Positions 1 to 7,240 of a stretch of 16,000 nucleotides of DNA are shown in pieces. Under the pieces are notes generated by a model. The model saw only the letters and a program-made list of their open reading frames with translations. It was not told where the DNA came from and did not search any database. Made by a program: the position numbers and the translations under genes. Positions within the stretch are counted from its first letter, which is position 1. Each line of letters begins with the position of its first letter. The stretch is from Hyphomonas sp. (GTDB taxonomy: Bacteria > Pseudomonadota > Alphaproteobacteria > Caulobacterales > Hyphomonadaceae), in the NCBI GenBank assembly GCA_024743015.1, contig JANSXJ010000049.1, positions 1 through 16,000 on the forward strand. The letters are read 5' to 3'.

Positions 1-798
1 AGTTCTTATCGCAACTCGACCAATTATGATGATGCAGAAGAAGTCCGGCCGATCATCACCAACAACCTGAACCTGATCACGCCGGCTGGCGATGCGCCAA
101 CGCTGATGCGGTTCGACGAGGTTGAGACCTTCTTCCACGAATTTGGCCACGGCCTGCACGGTCTGCTGACCCAGATCAAGTATTCGAACTTCTCCGGCGT
201 GGACGGACCGCGGGACTATACAGAGTTCCCGGCGCAGATTCTCGAGCACTGGGCAGGCGCACCTGAAATGCTGGCGGAATATGCGCTTCACTACGAAACG
301 GGTGAAGCGATCCCGCTGGAGCTGATCACCAAGATGCGTGAAGCCTCCAACCACAATCAGGGGTTTCGCACGACAGAGTTCATTGCCGCCTCTCTGCTTG
401 ACCTTGCCTGGCACAATCTCAGCCATGACGAAGCGATGGCCATCACCGATGCGCGTGCCTTCGAACAGGAGGTCCTCCAGCGCTATGGCCTGATCGAGGA
501 AATCGAACCGCGCTATCGCAGCCAGTATTTCAGTCACATCTTCGCTGGCGGTTACAGCTCGGGCTATTACGCTTACCTGTGGTCTGAAATCCTCGACGCA
601 GATGGCTTTACCGCCTTCCGTGAAGCCGGGGATATCTGGGATCCGGAACTTGCAGCGCGCCTCAAGAAATGGGTCTATGAATCCGGCGGCCTGCGCCCTG
701 CGGATGAGCTCTATCGTAATTTCCGTGGATCTGATCCAACGATCGAGCCATTGCTGCGCATTCGCGGATTTGAGACCAATGAGGAAGGCGAGGGCTAA
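1..798 (+). CDS. dcp: M3-family zinc metallopeptidase, peptidyl-dipeptidase Dcp type (5' end outside window)
   Basis: The reading frame is open from base 1, so the gene begins before the window; 265 codons plus stop are present. This is the C-terminal catalytic half of an M3 oligopeptidase, which cleaves short peptides using one zinc ion. The zinc motif HEFGH is encoded at 136-150, and the expected third ligand, the Glu of DYTEFPAQ, lies 29 residues after the first His, the spacing known for Dcp. Further family blocks are visible: EHWAGAPEMLAEYALHY, NQGFRTTEF and GGYSSGYYAYLWSE. An internal Met at 106 is not the start, because the residues before it (VRPIITNNLNL) already match the family. No signal peptide can be judged. 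It ends just before a strong terminator. Oligopeptidase A (PrlC) is the main alternative name; the M3 family itself is secure. Confidence 0.93.
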   Translation, partial: SSYRNSTNYDDAEEVRPIITNNLNLITPAGDAPTLMRFDEVETFFHEFGHGLHGLLTQIKYSNFSGVDGPRDYTEFPAQILEHWAGAPEMLAEYALHYETGEAIPLELITKMREASNHNQGFRTTEFIAASLLDLAWHNLSHDEAMAITDARAFEQEVLQRYGLIEEIEPRYRSQYFSHIFAGGYSSGYYAYLWSEILDADGFTAFREAGDIWDPELAARLKKWVYESGGLRPADELYRNFRGSDPTIEPLLRIRGFETNEEGEG

Positions 799-824
799 GC
801 CCGCATCTCATTGTCCGAAACATG

Positions 825-856
825 AAAAAGCCGCTCCATTCGGGGCGGCTTTTTTT
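825..856 (+). terminator. Rho-independent terminator after the M3 peptidase
   Basis: A 13-base arm (AAAAAGCCGCTCC) is followed by a short ATTC-type loop and an almost perfect complement (GGGGCGGCTTTTT, one G-U pair), ending in a run of T. It lies 27 bases after the peptidase stop codon and separates that gene from the next. Confidence 0.9.
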
Positions 857-890
857 GCGCAGAGCCTCGCATTTATGCTAGAGGGAGCGG

Positions 891-1163
891 ATGAGCTACG
901 ATGTTGGATCTGGTGATCTCGTCCTGTGCGTGAACGCAGCGCCGAACCATGTGACCGGTGAGCCGGTGCCGCTGGTTCAGGGCGAAACCTATCGGGTTTG
1001 GGGGGTTTTGCCCTTCATGTGTCCGTGTGGTCGCGGCGATGCGCTGCTCGATGTCGGCGTTGACTTCGCTTGGTGCCAGACCCGGTTCCGTCTCCTGCCC
1101 AAGCCGCGGGCTGAGAGCGTGCGCAAGAAGGCTTCTGTGCCCAAAGAAGTCGAGCCGGTTTAA
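891..1163 (+). CDS. Small conserved-looking protein of unknown function (90 aa)
   Basis: A 90-aa ORF with a good ribosome binding site (GAGGGAG, 6-12 bases before ATG 891). The first part (DLVLCVNAAPNH, then GETYRVWGV) reads like a small compact beta-rich domain. The middle holds four cysteines (C13, C44, C46, C62), including a CPC pair and a later WCQTRFR, which could bind metal or form disulfides. The tail is basic and low in complexity. I recall similar short proteins in rhizobial genomes and phages, but cannot confirm homology here. It starts 35 bases after the terminator and is the first gene of a short run leading to the SDR gene. Function unknown. Confidence 0.7.
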   Translation: MSYDVGSGDLVLCVNAAPNHVTGEPVPLVQGETYRVWGVLPFMCPCGRGDALLDVGVDFAWCQTRFRLLPKPRAESVRKKASVPKEVEPV

Positions 1164-1190
1164 GAGCGATAGCGCGGCGAGGCAGAAAGA

Positions 1191-1319
1191 ATGGCACTCT
1201 CAATTTCAGGTGCAGGCAGCCTGCTTGTGCGTATCCCGACTGCGCTCTTCCCGATCGCGCTTGGGCTGGCAGGGCTGGGGACGCTGGCTATTGCAGCCGA
1301 TAAGAGTAAGGAGCGGTAA
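1191..1319 (+). CDS. 42-aa hydrophobic ORF, possible remnant of a transporter gene
   Basis: The ORF encodes MALSISGAGSLLVRIPTALF followed by PIALGLAGLGTLAIAADKSKER and a stop. It would form one membrane helix with a charged C-terminus. The ribosome binding site is weak (GGCAGAAAG). The run RIPTALFPIALGLAGLG resembles the first helix of TehA/SLAC1-type tellurite-resistance and anion-channel proteins, which are over 300 aa long, so this may be the stub left after a deletion; that reading is from memory and uncertain. A genuine small membrane protein is the alternative. Its stop lies two bases before the SDR start, and the SDR Shine-Dalgarno (AAGGAG) falls inside it, so translation of the two may be coupled. 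Confidence 0.4.
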   Translation: MALSISGAGSLLVRIPTALFPIALGLAGLGTLAIAADKSKER

Positions 1320-1321
1320 GG

Positions 1322-2056
1322 ATGTCAGATACGGATTTCACGGGAAAGCGGGTGCTTGTGGTTGGCGGATCGAGTGGGATCGGCAATGGCATCGCGCGGT
1401 CTTTCCTGGCGCGCGGCGCACATGTCGCCGTGTGGGGCACAAGACCGTCGGCAGCTGACTATTCGCCTGAAGAAGGCTCAGACCTTAGCGGTCTTGCCTA
1501 TACACAAGTCGATGTGAGTTCGCCGGATGCGATCTTCGCGGCACCTGCGCCGTTTGACGGATTGGACGTCCTGGTCCTGTCCCAGGGCATCGTCGCCTAT
1601 AAAAAGGCCGAGTTCGAGCGCGAAGGCTGGGACCGCGTCATGGCGGTCAATCTGGACAGTCTGATCCATTGTTGTGAAAGGTTTCGCGGTGCGTTGAGCT
1701 CTGCGCAGGGCTCGATCATCATCATCAGCTCGGTTTCGGGCACACAGGCAAATATCGGCAATCCCGCCTATGCGGCTTCGAAGGCTGGCGCGATCAACCT
1801 GACCAAGACGCTGGGGCAAGCCTACGCTCGCGACAGCATTCGGGTGAACGGCGTCGCGCCGGGTCTGGTCGACACGAAGCTGACCAAAGTCACGACCGAG
1901 CACCCCGATCGCCTGAAAGGCGCTCTTCGGGCGATCCCGCTGCGCCGGACCGGAGAGCCCGAAGAAATCGCTGGCGGGGTTTTGTTCCTCGCGTCCCCGC
2001 TTGCCTCATACGTGTGCGGTCAAACCATTTTCGTCGACGGGGGCTTAACTTTGTAA
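1322..2056 (+). CDS. SDR-family NAD(P)-dependent oxidoreductase
   Basis: A classical short-chain dehydrogenase/reductase of 244 aa, the usual length. The cofactor-binding glycine motif is GGSSGIG (residues 15-21). The catalytic set is N110 (in MAVNLDS), S137 (in IIISSVSG), Y150 and K154 (in YAASK). The C-terminal block PLRRTGEPEEIAGGVLFLAS and FVDGG are typical of the FabG-like group. The protein should be a soluble cytosolic enzyme reducing a keto group or oxidising an alcohol with NAD(P)(H). The substrate cannot be read from sequence, and nearby genes do not point to a pathway, so I do not name it fabG. ATG 1322 has a good AAGGAG upstream. The gene is complete with nothing unusual in its motifs. 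Confidence 0.92.
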   Translation: MSDTDFTGKRVLVVGGSSGIGNGIARSFLARGAHVAVWGTRPSAADYSPEEGSDLSGLAYTQVDVSSPDAIFAAPAPFDGLDVLVLSQGIVAYKKAEFEREGWDRVMAVNLDSLIHCCERFRGALSSAQGSIIIISSVSGTQANIGNPAYAASKAGAINLTKTLGQAYARDSIRVNGVAPGLVDTKLTKVTTEHPDRLKGALRAIPLRRTGEPEEIAGGVLFLASPLASYVCGQTIFVDGGLTL

Positions 2057-2534
2057 GAGGGTGTGTGTCCCTGATTTGCATGACAAACCAGCCACTTCAC
2101 CTGTGGTCATCTAGCGCACGTCTGACCTCGTATCGGGCGCGAACCGGCGCAAGGACGAGGGAGCGAGAAGAATTTTCATTGCATTTACAACTTTTTCCAA
2201 CGACCGCGCATCCAATAGGCTAAGCGAAGAAAGATGAGCAGGAACAGCACTTTATCGACCAGATCTTATCAGATTAGCGGTTACCGGGTCGCCTGTTTCC
2301 TGAATCCTTGCCCAATTGTGCAGTTTTTGAGGCAGAAACCAGCCCCATTTTCTCCTTGATTTCCGACCACATAGCGGGGCTCGCCAACCGCATATGATTG
2401 GAGTATAGGCGCGTGGCTTTGATGGTTAATATTGCTGAATTGTAAAAAGACGGCTGGGGCAGACAACGGTACTCTATAAGCCGTGCGATCACAGACCGGG
2501 CGCGTTCAGCGTACCAAGGTGGGGTTATCTCAAC
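2057..2534 (+). other. 478-base intergenic region without a convincing gene
   Basis: No ORF here has a family motif or good start. The stretch from about 2170 to 2480 is visibly richer in A+T than its surroundings, as expected for a promoter region upstream of 2535. TTGATG near 2418 followed about 16 bases later by TGTAAA is a weak promoter candidate, but I would not rely on it. No strong hairpin with a T-run follows the SDR gene. Confidence 0.5.
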
Positions 2535-4973
2535 ATGAACTGGCTAGCACGTCTCGCGACAATTGCGCGACATCCGAGCGGATGGTTGATCGGGATATGC
2601 CTTGTTCTGGCCGTCCTGCACCTGCGTAGCTCACCGACCCTGCTGAGCCAGCTGCGCGCGGTCACACTGTATGATTATTCGCTGTCGATGAGCTTTGTGG
2701 GCGATGATCGCGAAGTCGATGTCACGACATTCCTGCCCGCCGCTGATGAACGTCAGGACATTGTCCGCGAGACCATCCTATCGGGCCAGCTGCAGTTTGA
2801 CGACCAGACCGACCAATCAGGACGACGCGGCATGTGGTCAGGCGACCGTGGGCGAGAAATTCGCTATCACGCGATGATCACGTCGAAACAATTGAGCTAT
2901 GCGCTGGATGAATCGCTGCAGGTGCCGCAATTCCTGCCGGAACAATATTCCCAATACCTGGTCGAGGAAGAGGGCGTGCAGGTCGGCCATCCTGAAATCA
3001 TGGAACTCTGGTCCTCCATCCAACCCGCCGACAGCCGGGAGCTCGTGCCGGTACTGGAGGCGATCTACGGCTACACGTATGAGGAAATCGAAGGCGCCCC
3101 CTTCAAAGGCTTCACCGATGCGTTGACGGCCCTGCGGCTGGGACGTGCAAGCTGTAACGGAAAAGGGCGTCTGTTTGTGGCGCTCGCGCGATCAAATGGC
3201 ATCCCGGCCCGCCTCGTCGGCGGTGTCATCATGAATGAGGGATCAAAGAAGACCTCACACCAATGGATTGAGGTACTGATTGAGGGCCGCTGGGTGCCCT
3301 TTGACCCTACGAACGGCTACTTTGCCAGCCTACCCGAGAACTATTTGCGGCTGTATACGGGCGATCACGCGCTGTTCCGTCATACGCGCAATATCAATTT
3401 CGATTACCGGTTCACGATTGACCCGGTGAGCCAGTCCCCCGCCTTGTTCGACTTTGACGAGAATGAGCCCACGCTCAATCGCTTCAACGCGGCGCGGCTG
3501 ATGAAGCTGACCGGACTGCCGGAAGAGATGATCGGCGTGTTCCTGATGTTCCCCCTGGCTGCGCTGGTGACGATCTTCCTGCGGAGTGTCGTCGGATTGC
3601 AGACCTTTGGCATCTTCATGCCAATGCTGATTGCTGCCGCGTGCATGAATACAGGGCTCTGGCTCGGCCTGATCACGTTCTCTGGCATTGTCGCGTTCGC
3701 GGTGGCCATGCTCGCTTACTTCAACTCGTTCAACATATTGAAAATCCCGCGATTAGCCGCGGTAATCACGATATGTACGGTCCTGTTTATCGGTGTCCTG
3801 CTCTGGCTCGGCAATCGATCGAGCTTGCAGTTCGGTATCCTTGCGCTGTTCCCGGTCGTGATCATTTCCTTCCTGGCCGAGCGGATCCACAACATGGTCG
3901 ACGAAAGCGACTGGCGCGGCATGCTGACCACTGGCGCCGGAACCATGGTCACCATCATTGCATGCTACATCGTGTTTTCTTCAGTTCTGCTCCAGGGCCT
4001 CTTCGCCCTCATGCCAGAGCTTCTATTGTTGGTTCTGGCGATCCAGCTGGCGATCGGTCAATGGTCGGGTATGCGCCTGCAGGAATATGTACGCTTCCGC
4101 TCAATCCTCGGAAATGGACCCGTGCTCGGCATGAATGCGCGTAACCGGGATTATGTAAACACGCTCAACCCCACAGAACTTCTGGATCTCGCGGCGGACA
4201 AGCTGCGCAGTAAAGAGATCCTGAAGGATGCCGGCGTGCCCGTGGCAAAGACCTATGCGGTGTGCAAATCCTTCCGTGAATTGCCTGAATTCATGCAGAC
4301 TCTGGCCGACCTCGGCGCTTTCGCGCTGAAGCCAAATCGCGGGTCTCAGGGCAATGGGATCATGATCATCAGCGGGCGAGACGGCAAAAACTTCGTCTCC
4401 GCTAGCGGCAAGGTTCGCACGCCGGAACAGCTTTCGCGCCATGTCGGGGAAATCCTCAATGGATCCTTCTCACAGAGCGGGGACGAGGATTTCGCTTATG
4501 TTGAGCCGCTGCTGACCCAGCATGCAGAGTTGAGTGCGCTCTCAGATTTCGGCCTCTCCGATATTCGTGTCATCCTGCACGAAAAGCGTCCGGTCTCGGC
4601 TATGCTGCGCCTGCCGACCAAGAAATCCGGTGGCAAGGCCAACCTGCACCAGGGGGCGATCGGCCTCGCGATCGATATTGAAACGGGCGAGGTGACCAAT
4701 GCCGCTCTCAAGGGTCAGAAAACGCCAGCGCATCCCGACACTGGCGCAGACCTGATCGGCTTCAAGATTCCGAAATGGCGGCAGATCATTGAGATCTCCA
4801 AGAATTCCGCGGAAGCGATCCCGCTGGGCTATATCGGTGTCGATGTCTGCATCGATCATGATCGCGGACCCCTCGTGCTGGAAGTGAATGGACGGCCCGG
4901 CATCGAAATTCAGAACGTTCAGCAAAAAGGCCTCGTTGAGAGCCTTAAAGACAAGGGCCTCGCCCATGCTTGA
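2535..4973 (+). CDS. Transglutaminase-like / 7TM / ATP-grasp ligase fusion membrane protein
   Basis: An 812-aa protein with three parts. Residues about 15-31 form an N-terminal membrane anchor. Residues about 35-325 are a transglutaminase-like domain with Cys (C207 in ASCNGKG), His (H242 in HQWIEV) and Asp (D257 in FDPTNG) in the expected order. Residues about 332-515 hold seven hydrophobic segments. Residues about 530-812 are an ATP-grasp domain of the alpha-L-glutamate-ligase-like (RimK-related) type, with K599 (ALKPNRGSQGNGI) and a metal-binding E783/N785 in LEVNGRPG. In other bacteria the transglutaminase-7TM protein (often called inactive transglutaminase or UUP1 family) and the ligase are separate neighbouring genes. 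The topology would put the transglutaminase domain in the periplasm and the ligase in the cytosol. Substrate unknown; amide-bond formation or peptide tagging at the envelope is inferred. A TPR gene overlaps its end. Confidence 0.88.
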   Translation: MNWLARLATIARHPSGWLIGICLVLAVLHLRSSPTLLSQLRAVTLYDYSLSMSFVGDDREVDVTTFLPAADERQDIVRETILSGQLQFDDQTDQSGRRGMWSGDRGREIRYHAMITSKQLSYALDESLQVPQFLPEQYSQYLVEEEGVQVGHPEIMELWSSIQPADSRELVPVLEAIYGYTYEEIEGAPFKGFTDALTALRLGRASCNGKGRLFVALARSNGIPARLVGGVIMNEGSKKTSHQWIEVLIEGRWVPFDPTNGYFASLPENYLRLYTGDHALFRHTRNINFDYRFTIDPVSQSPALFDFDENEPTLNRFNAARLMKLTGLPEEMIGVFLMFPLAALVTIFLRSVVGLQTFGIFMPMLIAAACMNTGLWLGLITFSGIVAFAVAMLAYFNSFNILKIPRLAAVITICTVLFIGVLLWLGNRSSLQFGILALFPVVIISFLAERIHNMVDESDWRGMLTTGAGTMVTIIACYIVFSSVLLQGLFALMPELLLLVLAIQLAIGQWSGMRLQEYVRFRSILGNGPVLGMNARNRDYVNTLNPTELLDLAADKLRSKEILKDAGVPVAKTYAVCKSFRELPEFMQTLADLGAFALKPNRGSQGNGIMIISGRDGKNFVSASGKVRTPEQLSRHVGEILNGSFSQSGDEDFAYVEPLLTQHAELSALSDFGLSDIRVILHEKRPVSAMLRLPTKKSGGKANLHQGAIGLAIDIETGEVTNAALKGQKTPAHPDTGADLIGFKIPKWRQIIEISKNSAEAIPLGYIGVDVCIDHDRGPLVLEVNGRPGIEIQNVQQKGLVESLKDKGLAHA

Positions 4974-6852
4974 CCAATCTCGCTTCTTCTCTGCCCCGGT
5001 GCTGACCGCCGTCGCGATCGTGCTGTCGATCAGCGCTTTGGTAGCTGAGTTCGTCGTGCGCAGCGATCACCAGGAAGGCATCGTACGGACGATATCTTCA
5101 GACGATGAATCGGAAATTGATCGAAGCGCCGAAGAAGATCTGGATGCCGACTATCACAATGAGCTGGTCGCGATCGTCCAGAACACTGCCTTCGCCCCAC
5201 TTTCATCAGAAAATTTGCGAACAACGCCGTTCTTCCGAACGATCGACCCCTCGAAACGGGCTGAATTGCAGGCCTATGTCGGTCGGTTGCTGGCTAAGCG
5301 AAAACGCCACGAAGAAGCGCTGGCTGTGCTGTCCGGATTGTCACCCGAAGAACGGATCGAGCATGACAGCTCATTCTCCTATGCCCAGTCCTATCGCGGT
5401 GCTGGAAACATTGAAGCCGCCATCAACGCCTATGCGGTGCATGTCGCGGCCAATCCGAACCACAATCCGGGATATGTGAATTACGGCATCCTGCTCGCCG
5501 AGACGGGACAACACGAACAGGCGATCCGCGTGTTTGAACGCTCGGTTGATATCACCAGCAGCTCGCGCAAAGGCAAATCGCTGTCGCTGCTCGGGCAGTC
5601 TCAGGTCGCGATCGGCGCCTATGAGGATGCGATCAAGTCTTTCGACAAATCCATCGAGTACCGTCCCGATAGCGGCCCGACCTGGCGACGTCTGGCCACT
5701 GCGAAAGCCCGCGCCGGATCTTTTCCGGGTGAAGAGGTTCAGGCCGACTATGCTCGGGCCCTAGCGCTTGCGCCGGACAGCTCTACCACCATGAAAGAGT
5801 GGGCCGAGTACAATTTTTCATTCGGTCGTTTTGAAGCGGCGTTGCCAATGTTCCGCGATGCGAGCGAAGAGGCGCCCAACGATTTCGATATTCTCTTCTC
5901 GCGTGCCGTAAACCTGATCGCATCAGAACGCCCTCGCGCGGCGCGAAAAGTCGTCCGCAGAATGTCCAATGTGGAAGTGTCGACGGAACAGACGATCCTG
6001 CTCCAGGCCCTGCAGGAAGTCAGTGGCATCATTCGTCCGCCAACAATCGAGACCCGCAACCAGACCTGCGCGGTGCGTACCGATGATGAGCGGTTCACTT
6101 ATCTCTGCGCCCTGCTGCAACTGGCCACGGAGTCGCCCCGGATGGCGGTTGAGACGGCCTCGGACCTGCCAGAGACATCGATCTATGCTCAGCCGGTCAC
6201 TTTTGCACTCGCGCGGTATGAGTATCGCAACGAAGCGGCCGACTCTGCTTTGGCGCGGCTGGACAGCTTGATCGAGTCAAATCCTGACAGTTCACTGTTC
6301 TGGCTCTATAAAGCGCGCGCCCACACCGCGCTCAACGATCTCGAAGGCGCCTTGCCGGCGTTCGAGCAGTCACTGGCCCTGAATCCCGAGAGCCGCAAGA
6401 TCACGTTCGAGCTGGCGGATCACCTGATGGCGATGGAAGCGTTCGAGCAAGCTGAAGCAACTCTCCTCGCTTATATGGAAATGCGACCGAATGATGCCTC
6501 GGTTCTGACGGCCCTCGCACGCAATTATGCCGCCACCGGGGATCCGGAGAAGGCTGAAGATACGCTGCTGCAGCTGATGTCGATGAGCGAAGAAGCTGAA
6601 CCTGAAACCATCGCGCAACTCATCGCCGTCCAGATCGCTCTCGAAAAGTTCCCCGAAGCGTTGTCGAACGCCGATAATCTGATTGAGCGTGATCCTGCAA
6701 ACATCACTGTCCGTCGTATGAGGGTCCAAGCTTTGACCGAGCTCGACCGGGATGTTGAAGCTGAGGAAGAACTTGATCGCATCAAGCGGCTTGAGCCGGA
6801 AGCGAATTTGGACGAAGCGGCAACCACCGAGTTCGGCTCTGCGGCCCCGTAG
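4966..6852 (+). CDS. Membrane-anchored tetratricopeptide (TPR) repeat protein
   Basis: A 628-aa protein read from ATG 4966, overlapping the previous stop by 8 bases (ATGCTTGA), a sign of translational coupling. A longer in-frame start at 4888 would overlap the ligase by 86 bases and put a basic stretch before the membrane segment, so 4966 is preferred. Residues about 10-31 are one hydrophobic segment (signal anchor or uncleaved signal). An acidic linker follows, then TPR-like helical repeats almost to the end, for example YVNYGILLAETGQHEQAIRV, AYEDAIKSFDKSIEYRPDS and LEGALPAFEQSLALNPES. TPR proteins act as scaffolds and have no catalytic role of their own. Overlap with the transglutaminase/ligase gene suggests it holds that enzyme's partner or substrate in the periplasm; this is inference. 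The C-terminus is acidic and ends without a clear terminator. Confidence 0.88.
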   Translation: MLDQSRFFSAPVLTAVAIVLSISALVAEFVVRSDHQEGIVRTISSDDESEIDRSAEEDLDADYHNELVAIVQNTAFAPLSSENLRTTPFFRTIDPSKRAELQAYVGRLLAKRKRHEEALAVLSGLSPEERIEHDSSFSYAQSYRGAGNIEAAINAYAVHVAANPNHNPGYVNYGILLAETGQHEQAIRVFERSVDITSSSRKGKSLSLLGQSQVAIGAYEDAIKSFDKSIEYRPDSGPTWRRLATAKARAGSFPGEEVQADYARALALAPDSSTTMKEWAEYNFSFGRFEAALPMFRDASEEAPNDFDILFSRAVNLIASERPRAARKVVRRMSNVEVSTEQTILLQALQEVSGIIRPPTIETRNQTCAVRTDDERFTYLCALLQLATESPRMAVETASDLPETSIYAQPVTFALARYEYRNEAADSALARLDSLIESNPDSSLFWLYKARAHTALNDLEGALPAFEQSLALNPESRKITFELADHLMAMEAFEQAEATLLAYMEMRPNDASVLTALARNYAATGDPEKAEDTLLQLMSMSEEAEPETIAQLIAVQIALEKFPEALSNADNLIERDPANITVRRMRVQALTELDRDVEAEEELDRIKRLEPEANLDEAATTEFGSAAP

Positions 6853-6973
6853 GCTGGCGGGCCGAAGCCGATGAAACGGAGAACTACACCTACGCTATAG
6901 CCCTCCCCAGCGAATAACGAAGATTTCTGGCACGTTTGCTTCGAATCCTTGTCGCTGGCGCGTCGCTTTTCGA

Positions 6974-7007
6974 TTGCTAAAAAGAGCTATTTTGTCCTAA
7001 TTAGCTC
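6974..7007 (+). promoter_or_regulatory. Candidate promoter with overlapping operator before the phd-like gene
   Basis: GAGCTATTT (6984-6992) and AATTAGCTC (6999-7007) form an inverted repeat matching at 8 of 9 positions with a 6-base centre. It overlaps a weak promoter: TTGCTA (6974-6979), then 17-18 bases, then CTAATTA (6997-7003). Phd/YefM antitoxins repress their own operons by binding such palindromes, and this one lies 27 bases before the phd-like start. Function is inferred from position. Confidence 0.45.
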
Positions 7008-7033
7008 ACTTTGAGACGGGATGAAATTCAGTC

Positions 7034-7240
7034 ATGAAAACCATGTCTGCACGCGAGGCCAAGAACAGTTTCGGCTTGATGATCGACACTGCACGCGCAG
7101 AGCCGGTGCTGATCGAGAAGCATGGGCGTGGCGTCGTAGTGGTCGTCTCGGTAGAGGAGTATGAACGCCTCTCTGTGCAGCATGGGCTAACGGGGGACGT
7201 CAAAGGGTTCGGGGGAGCGAATGTCAAAAATCCTAGATAG
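7034..7240 (+). CDS. Phd/YefM-family antitoxin-like protein, no toxin beside it
   Basis: A 68-aa protein with the Phd/YefM signature: MSAREAKNSFGLMIDTARAE, then PVLIEKHGRGVVVVVSVEEY. In this family the N-terminal half is a DNA-binding dimer and the C-terminal tail neutralises a toxin (Doc, YoeB or ParE type). The folded DNA-binding part looks complete; the tail is short and glycine-rich. No toxin gene follows. Instead the next gene, a restriction-modification enzyme, starts inside its last 20 bases. It may therefore act as a transcriptional repressor of the R-M gene (a controller role), although that function is inferred. The Shine-Dalgarno is weak (ACGGGA). A palindrome upstream could be its operator. 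Confidence 0.85.
   Translation: MKTMSAREAKNSFGLMIDTARAEPVLIEKHGRGVVVVVSVEEYERLSVQHGLTGDVKGFGGANVKNPR

Noticed and set aside
2014..2223. ORF running from the SDR end into the intergenic region
   Set aside because: It starts in a shifted frame inside the SDR gene and has no recognisable features.
4888..4965. Longer in-frame start for the TPR gene
   Set aside because: It would overlap the ligase by 86 bases within its conserved C-terminal motif and add a basic stretch before the signal anchor; ATG 4966 gives the usual short overlap.
6931..6965. tRNA gene suggested by TTCGAATCC
   Set aside because: The bases on either side of the would-be T-loop do not pair and no acceptor, D or anticodon arm can be found upstream.
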